A stretch of DNA of 64,000 bases. It comes from Pomacea canaliculata. Lineage: Eukaryota > Mollusca > Gastropoda > Architaenioglossa > Ampullariidae. Location: the NCBI RefSeq assembly GCF_003073045.1, contig NC_037595.1, positions 6,436,227 through 6,500,226 on the forward strand. Direction: 5' to 3'. The notes beneath the pieces were generated by a model that was not told the DNA's origin, searched no databases, and was given only the letters and a program-made list of their open reading frames with translations. Positions 12,100 to 23,900 of this stretch are shown here, one piece after another (the first letter of the stretch is position 1; each line of letters opens with the position of its first letter). The translations under genes and the position numbers were made by a program.

Positions 12100-14560
12100 T
12101 TTTTTAAGAGCCACACATAGAACGTATCAAACTAAATGATAAAATTCTGACAAGGCACTACTTCTGCGTGTGTGGCACAAAGATATATAGAATGTTATTT
12201 AGTATAATTGATACCTTCTATAAGTATATATATAATACATCTATATATTTCCACCTGTTTTAAAAGCGTATATATCTTTTGATTTTTTTTTTAAAATTGT
12301 GACTACGTAAAAATTTGTCAGATAGTACGATTCCTTTTAAGTGTAGAATTTACAATTGTGACATCACGCGGTTAAACCCTATATATAGCTACATCAAAGG
12401 CGGTGGTAATTAAAACGTCGAGCTATAATTATCATATTATAGCAAGTATACATACATCCTTTTGTAATCTATCATAAACGGCCCAACTCATACTTATACC
12501 CTTTCATAGTTGCTTTTTTCTTAACACTGCCGATCGCATCTAATTAAACCTTCTAAAATTTTAGCTACGTTATTCATAAGGAAGACAACAAATAATTTAA
12601 AAGACAAATTGCAAGACAGCCAGGCGTGTGACAAGAAGAATTAAATCTGTGTGTTGGTCAGTTGCCATGTATAGGAGACCACTCCATCATGACCAATAAA
12701 TAAAATACTACCATTACAAGCATATAACGACGAGGTGACTATATATACAAGCATATATATGAGCTGACCTTTTAATTTTCTTAATTTTTTTTAAAGAATA
12801 TCTGACATCGCATAGCACGGACTACTCCAGTATAATAATATACCAAACATGCATTTGAAAAAAAGCAAATGACGAACAGATTACAGAAATAACGTATGGA
12901 ACGGTCGATCGGCGTCTCGCGTACGTCAGTGTAGTGGGTTGATGGCAGGGTTGTGGGGAAGGAGTGCCCTGATCGATCCTCACTTCCCGCCTTAGCGAAA
13001 GTCAATGCTGAACAAATGATAGAAGCAAATAAAAAATATATATAGCTATATATATATACAGACTGCGTGCATGAGAATGGATGATTGTATAACCTCTCTG
13101 CTCTCCATGTCTTTCGATCAGTCTCATAACAATTGGTAAACTAGAGAACTATAATTAGTGGCACCTGATTATTATTAAAATAAAGCTGTTTTGTATATAT
13201 CATCTGTCGAGATGAGGTTCGATCACTGCAGCGGCATTGAAGACGACGTACGACGATGAAAGGGAAGGGGAGGCTGTTTTACGCCGAGCTATAACTATTA
13301 CTAAGGCTATAACCAGACAAAGCAGGTGCCACGTGCAGAGAAAGAACATGCAGTGTCCCCGAGACGATCGAGATCTGAATCCAGGACAGCCATGAATCCT
13401 CATTATATTGGTAACAAAGCCGCTAGTACATGCATTCAAATTATGCAAGTTCGAAATAATGCGTTTTAAAGTTTTGTTTTAAAAAAGTAGCTTTAAATTA
13501 AGAAAAAAATTAGAGAAACGTACGTCGCTTGCATCGTATTGCGCTTGAGGTTCGATCTGTTGACTATTTTTTTTTTTTTCTATCTGATCGATCGTTGCCT
13601 CTGGTAGTAATGTTAGTATCATCACGTGGTTTAATTGTAACTGCAAGCGATTTTTATTGATACGTGATCATTGAGATGAAGCTGTCGGAAAACGTGCCTT
13701 ATAAAAAGTGGGGCCACCGCCTTTTTTGTGCTCTGCTCCGATTAATTAGTGTTTACCCTGTGCCTGTGTCATAATATATCTCACAGGCATCCAGCTTACA
13801 ATGCACGCGATTCAAAGTCAGCTTCGATCGAACGGACACACAGACACACACAAAGTTGCTCGATATGAAAATGGGGAATCGACAGCGACGATAAGAAAAA
13901 AATATATATATGCAGTTACGAAAAATCAAATCGAATGAAAAAGTTGGGAATATATTATATTACCTGTAAGAATTGAGCTTTTTACAGCTGTATATATATA
14001 CATAATCTTTCTTCTTCTCGTACCCATTGAAAGTCTCGATCGTGTATAAATAAATATAGGGGATCGGTCTATTGGACCATGACCATGTACCTACAGCTCA
14101 TATATATATATTGCCGATATATTCGACCACTATATCCATACATAGTCGGTTCAACCATTGTTATAAGCGACTATTCGGCCAGGAAATTTTAAGTGAATTA
14201 AATTTGCTGTACTCTTCGTTCTCATCTACTTTTTATATAATTATATATAAAGTTGATCTATGTCAATATATATATATCTCAGAGGTTTTTTTTTTTGACA
14301 TATTAAATTGTAACAACTTTAAAAATTTTATTTTTTTTAAGTGCGTTCATTATCGAGTCGTATATGTATTCTGCCGGTCGATTGCTCTGCCATTGTGTAT
14401 ATATACATGTATAGGTATCATATTGCTCTACGTTACTTCAAACAGCTATATAGCTATATAGCGTCTCCATATCTATTTGTCATATTTGATACACATCCTG
14501 TGACTAATTTGCATAGGAAAAAAATTAAAAAGTCCTTTCCTTTTTTTTTTTTGTTTACAT
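12100..14560. other. AT-rich intergenic block with (TA)n tracts and CGATCG/CACGTG sites
   Basis: No conserved coding exon is visible. The block holds many short alternating TA tracts (for example near 12225-12250, 13035-13060, 13985-14003, 14100-14112, 14265-14277). CGATCG occurs six times (12531, 12906, 13365, 13589, 13825, 14037), and I noticed it nowhere else in the window. CACGTG occurs at 13330-13335 and 13623-13628. A TATAAAAA box at about 13700-13708 follows the second E-box by about 75 bp and could be the promoter of an unrecognised transcript. Open frames in the block look random. Confidence 0.45.
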
Positions 14561-14940
14561 ATAGCAAACAGCGAAGATGCGTATGTGTAGAGAGAGAAGC
14601 TTTAATTATGTTTCTGTCTGAAGCCAGACGTGGTCGAATCGGCTGAGATTAGTGGTCGAATCGACGAGCCCGCGCGCCGTAGCATTCGTTTATTTCCGTC
14701 ACAGCCTACGGAAACACCCGAATTCGGATATAGAGCACGTGAATTCTCGATACTTTGCGAGATAGCGCTTAATCTCTCTCTGGGAGCTCTGTTACTTTGT
14801 GTTCGTAGAATTTTCGAGGTTTGGTATGATGTGGGAGGCATAATTTTTTTTTTTAACATTTATGTTATGTGTAACTGTTAGATTCGATTCGCAAAGAATA
14901 TTTTGAGAAATTTCAGCAAAGTCGCCGGCAGAGATCCAAC
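14561..14940 (+). promoter_or_regulatory. CSTF3 upstream region and probable 5' UTR
   Basis: This stretch is richer in CpG than its surroundings and leads into the CSTF3 start codon. An in-frame TAA at 14872-14874, with no ATG between, supports the start at 14941. It contains a CACGTG E-box at 14736-14741 and a 12-bp direct repeat GTGGTCGAATCG at 14630-14641 and 14652-14663, spaced two helical turns apart. No TATA box is evident, which fits a housekeeping promoter. Confidence 0.45.
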
Positions 14941-17900
14941 ATGGCTCAGGCTCAGACTGCTGGAAATCAAGCGTTACCACCAGAGGTAATGTGCCTTAAT
15001 TTTACTTGATTGAAGTTTATTTTGCTGTCACATCAAGCATATTGATATTTTATTAGGTCAGTGGACTTGTAACAACTTTTGATGCGGTAATGATAAGTAA
15101 TCAGACCAATGTCAAACTAATTGATCCATCCTCAGTTACGCGACGTTAAAAAAAAAACTGATTAAAAAAGGTTTTTTTTTCTTTGGAACGACATGATGTG
15201 TTTAAAAAATTTTTTGGATCTGTCTTAGCCAATATCTGTTATTTTTTAACTTGAATTTTACACCAACCATTTTACATTTTTCGTTAGCACAAAATACAAT
15301 CTAGACTAGACTGAAGTAGAAGAGTGAATAGATAAACAGCTCTGGTACACATTTCGTTTCCACAGTAGTATTTAAAAATAGGATTGTGCTGCCCAAAATA
15401 TGCTGTTCTCTTTGATTTTTCATCATTTGTTTCAAAGTAAAAGGACGACCAACTTCAGGCATATTAAAAAATCTCTAGATTGCAACCAATTTATTTCTTT
15501 ACCTACCAAACGTCCCATCTCTTGAGAAATTCTGTTTCACACATTGCAGCTCAAAATCACAAGCCACCCTATTTTCACTTCAGTCTACCATTAAAAAGAT
15601 AACTGCCAGCATCTAAGATTTAAGTACTTACAACCTGCTTTTATATTGGACTGTTGCCATCCAGCAAGGTGCTTTAAACAGTGATTGAATAAATTTTGGG
15701 TAGATAGTATAAGTTTTTTACATGAAGACACACTGAAGTGGATGGGAGATCTGGGATATTGAGCAGCTCTCTGTCTCGATTCCTTCTCTAGCTGTCCACA
15801 CACAATTGTTGTATATTGTCATAATTGTTATTTTTACAGGAAGTTGGGTACATTGCTGACAAGATTGTGAAAGCAGAAAAAAGAATCAAGGCATATCCCT
15901 ATGACACAGAAGCATGGAGTATTCTCATCAGAGATGCACAGGTGAAAAACATTTTCAAGTTTACTTCATTATCATTGTTTTTCACACAAAAAATAAGGAC
16001 TACTGGCATTAGTAGTAAAGTTCTCATAGCTACACTACATTTAAATTAAAAATCCTTTCCAACCAATTAACAAATTGAATCTAAATGACGACTTGCTGAA
16101 TTGTTTATGCTGGAAATTTTAAGTTTCAGGAAAACCATTTACTTAGTCTTTAGAGTACAGGCATTCTGGAATTGAGATTGTCTTAAAAATTTTCAGCCAG
16201 AACTGGTGTGATGATAAGGTTACAAACAATTGTATGAAGTTTCAGTGTGGCAGCTGCATGATCTGATAATGGCAATCTGTGCATGGAAGATTAAAAAAGA
16301 ATGTCATTACAAAACTGAGTGAACTTCTTTCTTTGTCACTTGCATTAAGATTGGTGGAACTGAAAGAATTTTTCAGATTCTTGCACATAAACAAACTTGT
16401 GCCCTGCATGCACTCTACTTTCATCATAGGATGCAACTAAGATTGCAAGCTATAAATATGGCTATACTGGCGAATCATCAAATGCTGTTAACAATACACT
16501 CAACGATACTTTTGTCAAAAAGTCGTACTATGTCTCAAATTAGGATCAGTTTGTTTTCTTTCATAAGAGTATTCAAAAATGAAGACCTTTGTGAACCATC
16601 CTGGAGCTGTTTCTTTAGAAATTGTTCAGAAACAATTCTTTTGCAGCCCAAAATCACAAGCAGAAAGTCAGTCTCCATCATTAAAGCCCAGCTTGCTAGT
16701 TCCCTTGCCGTTTCCTGTAAGGAGACTTTACCATGCTATGAGTGTTTCTGAGGAAAATTTTAAGTTTCAAAAATTTCATCATGATTATATGATTTTTATG
16801 CACATGGCTGTGGTTTAAATGTGAATTTCACATAAGAAAATGTGGCTGAAGTAAGTTACTTGATTGTTAACAAACAGGACATCATTTTACTACAGTTGCA
16901 GTCAATATTGTATGTTTTGTTTAGTGAGTGTGATGAAGCTGGCAGATATACCAGAAGTGTTTGTTTAAAGTAGGAATCTCTTTTCTTTTTAAGAGTCTCC
17001 GAAGGTAGGTTTAGACTAGAGGTTTTAACTTTAACTTAAAGCCTGTTTATGTACATTATTAACTGCTAAATATGTCTTGTTCCAGATGCGGAAAATTGAG
17101 GAGGCTCGGCCTATATATGAACGTCTAGTGGAGCAGTTTCCAAGTGCAGGCAAATATTGGAAGATTTATATTGAGCAAGAGGTTAATATTCTTTTTTTTA
17201 TACCACACCTTGCACTTTCTTTTATGCTTCTGTTGAAGCTGGATCTTGAAGAAATCGAAGTGAAATCAAAACAGAAATTTAAGTCCCTGGATTTGGAATT
17301 TTCTATGAAAATTTTGTTTAATGTATGATTAGATAATAAATAGTGCTTTGCAGCTGTTCAGAGCATGAATATGGGTTTAACGCTTACAATTTGTGAGGGT
17401 AGATCAAGCATATGGATGGGCGCAGTAGAAATAGAGTAAAAATATTTGATGTGAATAACAAATTGTAAAATTGGAAGTAGCAGTATTTCCCACTGTCTGA
17501 TTGTCAGGAGCATTTCTGTTAAGGTCTTTCTAGCCAGAGCATATAAGAATGTGCACATGTGGTTTGTGATGTTAAGTATAGAATTAGATCTTAAGCCTCT
17601 TTTTTTTTTTTTTTTTTTTTGGTTATATCTATGTTTTAATGTAGTTACATTGAATTCACTTTGTTCTCTTCTTTTATCAAACGATAAAGAAGTTTACCTC
17701 TGCCGGTGTTGACTTTTTCCTGCGTTTCTAGGGAAACTTGGGTTGGATGGTGTTGACTTTTTAGGTAGGGAGTTAGTGGGGTGGACATGTCATCTAACAT
17801 CACTGTGCATACCCTACCTTACATGTGTACAAGACCCTTTTGTAGTCAGAGCTGCATATGCATGGTATGTACCCACAGTAAATAAAAGTTTTTAAGGATT

Positions 17901-20900
17901 TGTTTTAAACAGTGTTTGAGTTCTAGGTTTTTTGGTTGGTGCTTAATATAGAAGTGACAATTATTTCACATTGTTCAAAAATAAAATATTGGCCATTAGT
18001 GTTACCTAGGTTTGTATATGTTGTATATATTGCAATAATAATATTGAAACTTGGGAATTATTATAGGAATAAAAATCCTTTGCAAGTTTTCCTTAATTAA
18101 AAAGCTAAATCTTATGCTCTCCCATTATTTTTTTATTTTTTTTTTATATCCAAATTAATCTTAGCCTTAATATTGGGCTTAAATAACATACAGTAAGAGC
18201 TGGGTCGCTCAACAGTAATGTAATTATTCCTGGTAGTTGTCTGTAATATGCCTCAGTACCTATAAAACAAAATCATTATGCAGTTAGTATTCAAATTGCC
18301 AAGAGTAGACTTTTAAACACAGTTGTTTATAACAGACTATGTTGGCCCAAGTGTGGTTGAGTGTATATGTCCATTGTATGTATGCAGATATGTTGGTAAT
18401 ATAAGTTTTATTCTTTAATAAGAAAGAAGTTTTTTAACTTGATGGTAATGCTGATCCACTAATTTTTTTAACAATTTGACACATCAGTGACGAGAAAAAT
18501 ATTTTTAAATAAAATGCTTATGGAGTTTGACAAATGCTGAAAGCTTTTATAAAATTTTGTCTTCATTTTTGAAATTTTGTTTGATTCATAAAAGGGTAAT
18601 TTGAGGAGAAATGAATTGAATGGAAGTGCGGGGGGGGGGGGGGGGGGGGGGGGTGGTATAATGTGACTTGAACAGTTCTGGTAATTTTAATTTCATATAT
18701 TAGACTGCATGTTAATGGTGAGTTGTGTGGTTTGTCTTGGACTATGTTTCTTTGGTGATTTAAACTGGGAAAACTATATTAAAATGTGAATTAATAAAAC
18801 TTCTTCCAGGTTACTGTGTTTCAAAACGCACATAATATGTGTTTCTTATGTGTGTAAAACATTTTGAGGCAGGAGTTCATTTTTATCATCACTTTTTCTT
18901 TTTTGGACATGATATTCTAAGTATATTTTTATCTTTATCTTTAAATAAGTTATTTGACTTTAGCAGAATTTTTGAAGTTTATTTTTAGTGACAGTATTTC
19001 CTTTCTCAGTGGTCCTTCCAGTCCAGGTACAGTATTATATGTCAAATGTGATATTTTATACTTTGTTTGGTTATTTATTATTTCAAAAATTCAGTATACA
19101 TATTTTTGAGGTAATGTGATTCTGAACAAAATGCCTCAAAATAAATGTTTGAACAGGCTCCTGTGGGTGCTTTATCTGTTTTTCTTAGGTGAATGCACAT
19201 TTTAAGCTTTGTGTTTGGTTTACACCATTGGGGGTGACTGCATATGTGTGCACAGATGTTTGTGCTGCTTGTTTGTTACTGTGTGTGCAATGTGACATTC
19301 ACGGCTGCTAAAAATGGTGGGAGAGAGTGTATGCATGTTGTTGAGAGTGATAAACACTTACCTTCCATACAACAGGCTTTGAAACAAATTAGTATGTATG
19401 CACAACCACACAGGCAACAGCTCTTTGTATTGAAGATACAATTTCTCTCCCTTGATACTCGTTTTCTTCCCTTGCTCTTGTGTCATTTACACATGCTAAA
19501 CTGCTAGCACTCAAATCATATGCATTATCATATGTCAAGTTTTTGACTATTTTAAGTCATATTTCTACCAAATTAGGGTGTATGCTTCACAAAACACTCT
19601 GTGCCCTGCCATTTTCAGTCCCAGTCTTTCTGACATTAAATGCACTACACCTTAGCAAAGTATGCTACAAATTCAAGCAAAAATATTATGCACAAACCCA
19701 ATGTGCACATTTTATTCATAGAACAAGCTTAGTTAAATAACTGCTGAAAATTTCAGAAGGTTCTGCATGAAAGCTTGAGCTTTTTTCTTTTGAAAGATGT
19801 TTGAAACAGATTCTTATGTTTAACATCATTCTTGAACTGTTCAACACACCAGTCCAGGCTATTTACTGCATAATGTTGACTAAAGGTTGCATGACGATTA
19901 TAGTTGATGACAAGTGATCTCTATCTTAACCAGATTGTTGCTTGCTTCATTATTGACGGTATGTGCCTATTGTGTCCTATGAACACATGACGTCGGGTGC
20001 CATAGACTTCTTTTCAGACTGATTCTTTCCTGCTAATGTAACGTAGAAGTGTATTGTGGTCCAAGGATTTATCCCTAAATGAGGAGTAACGTGAAGGTTT
20101 GTTTTCTCTGCATCTTGCTTGAAGTCCAACAGCACATGCCAGTGTGGCTCCATATTGCACACCTGTGTCAGTGACCTTTGTTGGAATAGGACATGGTTGT
20201 GGTTGAGGGATCTTTTCCACAGCCAAACAGGAGACATGTTTGTATGAGAGGCAGACCAAAGTGTTGCTCATTCCTGGTGTCCACTGGCAGTTGGGTTACA
20301 TGCTATTTGCCATAGATACAGTTTCTGTTAAAATTTTCTATTTTAAGAGATAAAATAAGATTTGATTTCAAGTATACATTTCTTGTGACATTAGAAGATG
20401 GTCTAGGTGCATCTGTCATATTTCTGGATGCATTTTTTCTTCTTCTTTGGATTTGTTCAATAGAATTATTTGTAGTTTCCTTGTGTTGGACACACATTCA
20501 GTATTTTGAAGTGATGAAAACTTGGTTGCTAGTTTGCTGGGGGATTTTTTGTTGGTAATTTCTGATTTTGGTCATATGTGATAAAGGTACAATCACTCAC
20601 TTGAGATAGTACATTTATTAGTTTCAGTCATAATGATCTCAGACATTTCTTTCTTCTATGAAGGGAACTGCTACAGTTACATTTTATTTTCCAGCTATAG
20701 CAGTTGAATGTAAGAATTGAATCATATTAATCATCACATTGTCAGGAGACTTGTCAAGTGCACAGATCCCATGAAAAAAGTTCAAGGCATCATTAACACT
20801 AATCATAAATTACAATGGACTTGTCACTGAAACATTTCTATAAGGAAGAAAATGGCACAGATTTTCTAAACTGAAACTGGTGTAACAGCACTTTTACTTA

Positions 20901-23900
20901 TAACAAATTATAAGTTTTGTCGATTAACAACTTGAATTCTTTCCACTGCTTTGGTGCCTTAGCTTGGTTGTAGAAGACTTATACTGTATCTAGGAAATGT
21001 TTCACAGTTGTCCTTGAGCAAAGGCTTAATTTATTCATGTGTTATGCAGGGAATATTTTGGATTACATTATTGACTTGACATTTCCACCATGTCAAAGTA
21101 GCATCATGGAGTGGTACAAGTGTTTCTTTGATTTAAAAATAATTAGTTTTGTGTCACTGTGGTTAGTAGGAGTAGCATTGAAGGGTAGCATTTTGTTTAA
21201 TTAAGGTGTCTTGTTTTTGTTGGTCTAGACATTTTGGCTTTTCTGGAAACTTTCAACAACATTTATAGGGCAGAGTAGGGATGAGATTAAGGAGGAAGAT
21301 TTATGGCATTTACAGTTTGGTTCAGAACCAACAGTTCTGGCAAAATTTAGGCACCAGTATTTTGCTTCGAAGGAGGAACATAGTTCTATCTCCCAAATGT
21401 TTCACAGGCTTACTTTAGTGGCTTCATTCTGTCAAGGTCCAAATGCTTTAACGGGCTGTTCAGTGGCACAACAACAGTTAGCTCTTGTCACCAATACAGT
21501 CTGTTCTCCTGTGGTTTCAGATCTTGTTTTGGGCATGCTCTTTCTCTGCATGTGGCATCTGTTTACAGAGCTGGCTGCTTTGCCATGATAGAGCCTTAGT
21601 TGCTGGCCCCCAGATGTTTAAATTTTGGGATGGTGAAGGAGGTTATTACAAGTCTCATATAAAGGATCTGATCATCAGTAGGTGTTAGATTAATTTTTGG
21701 GGTAGAAATGACCTGAAAACTGAAGTATAGACTTATGTGATAGGTGCATTTAACTTTTTAGAAGATGGTACATTTTTCCCATTTACATTTGTTATGGATT
21801 GTATTATTCTATAAACTACAAATGTGTGCCTTGGCTTCAGTAATTAAAATTTTTTATAGATTGCAGTTTGGCTTACGCAGTTTTGTGTGCATTATGACAT
21901 TTAAATGCTAGATCTTATTCAAAGGCATCAGCATTTGTGTCCTTTTTTAAGTAATCAGCTATCATCTAATAGGAATACACAATGCTGGATCATCATCACA
22001 AACATATTTTTAGGGCCTGTGTTTCAATTACTGCTTACAAGAGGATCCATGTTTATAGAATATGCAACGCTTAAAACAAAAAGTACAGTTATGCTTGACA
22101 TCTTCAGAGAAGACTTTCACAGAGATGAAGTCTTTCGTAAATTAGTCTGGAAGTTCTGTGTTCCTTTTTCTAAAATGAGCAGGAACATTCCTTGCTATCT
22201 GTTCAATTTTAAAAACCAGAATGTTACAAGTGAAAAGTAGGCTGCACATGAGCTTCACATTAAGCCATATTTACAAGAAGGTGGGAATGAAATTTAGCAG
22301 CAATTTCTCAAAATCCCTACATGCAAAAAAAAAAAATCACCCGTAGTCATGTCATGCATAGTTTCTTTTTTTTTTATTTACAAGGATGCTCCTTAGTACA
22401 AATAAATTTCTTGTCTGTCTACATCACTAAAAAAGAATAAAAATCATATCTAAACAAAATATCATTCACTGTGATTAATCTGAATGCAAAATTATTTTCA
22501 TAAACAGTTGATTACAATGTATTCTCAAAATTAAATGGAAAAATATTCACATTCGTGAGATGCAGGCCTTCGAACATTGTTGGTCTTAACTGGGGCTTGG
22601 ACAGAGGTCACAACCTCATATGCAGGCACATCAGATTATCAGCTTGCTGATTGGGCTACACTGGATTAGAATGTGCTTGAACTTCTCATATTGGCTACAG
22701 CCTTCAGTGATGTCAGAAATATGAATTAAGGTCAATCCTAAGGTATCTTTCTTACGAAAAAAAAAGTAAATCTTCATGACACATCTGTGTATGTATGTTC
22801 TATGAACTAGCAACTTCATGTTTGACTCAGCCTAGGGCATTTAATAAGCATAACATGTTAAAACAAATGAGAGACACAAAAGTGTGTGCATCTTTGACAC
22901 AAATACTTGAGCAATCCTATGTATGGAAGCATGTATACAGATACACATGAACTTACACATATTTTGGAAATAATAAACCTTTTAAAAGCATTTAGAATTT
23001 TTAATATTTGTACTAGTATGAAAGAAATTGTCCCAAATATTGTCATTAAAAGTTGTGTTGGCATTCCATTAGGATTTTCCTGTTCCTGAAAACAAATTAC
23101 TTGTTCACTGGAATAATCTGACTAGTCTGTGTTGTTTCATTTATCTATAAACCTGAATTGTTGTGATATGGATTTGATGCCTGTCTAATACACTATGCCT
23201 TACACAATATTGCGCGTGCCTAAATGCCCACAAAACCTAGTTGAGTGAAGAGCCTTTTGTAAAAAAATTTGAAAAGTGTTGTCAGTGTTTTCCATATGAA
23301 ATAAACCTTTTTTCAACACCGAAAGTTTGTTTCTATGATAGCATTGTCTTTGCGCACGTAAAATAAAATACCTGCACATAATTCTCATTTCCACCACCAT
23401 TTAATAAAAATAACATTTTAATTTTCTTTGGTAGTTGTCTTAGTTTCACTTTGTTTTACATCATTAAATTTCTCAAAGTGGATTTGATAGTTCCAGAAAA
23501 TAGCAAATGGTTATGTAACATATGTCAGACTCTCTCAAACTCTTGAATTCTCTGGTAGTGGCTTTTTAAATGTTTTAAACATTTTTTTGAACTGTTGTCA
23601 TGCATTTGACCTATTGTTTGAGTAATAAAGTCTTTGGTTCATTGCTACAAGTTATTTTTGCCTGGTCAGGCTTCAGAGGGTTCTTGTTCTTCTGGAACAT
23701 CACTCTTTTATTTTCCTCTCTTTCCACTCCATCTCTATCATTGCTATCCTCTCTCAAAGAGAGAGAAATTTAATACTTGGAATTTCTTGTTCATCTCCTG
23801 ACTAAATATGGTATTTTGACTATACATATTTGAGCAAACTGTAAAGAGTTAAAACAGCATTTACCACAACATTAATATTTCTTAAGCCTAGAATAATGTT

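Noticed and set aside
13200-13448. 82-residue minus-strand open frame upstream of CSTF3
   Set aside because: It has no conserved motif and no splice context. A hydrophobic run is expected by chance.
14072-14461. 129-residue open frame in the AT-rich block
   Set aside because: It is low in complexity (Tyr, Ile, Ser, Cys rich), has no family resemblance, and arises from TA-rich DNA by chance.
20014-20271. Overlapping minus-strand frames of about 85 residues in CSTF3 intron 3
   Set aside because: They look somewhat protein-like but match no family I recognise and have no splice context. Only the shared 23-nt segment is reported.
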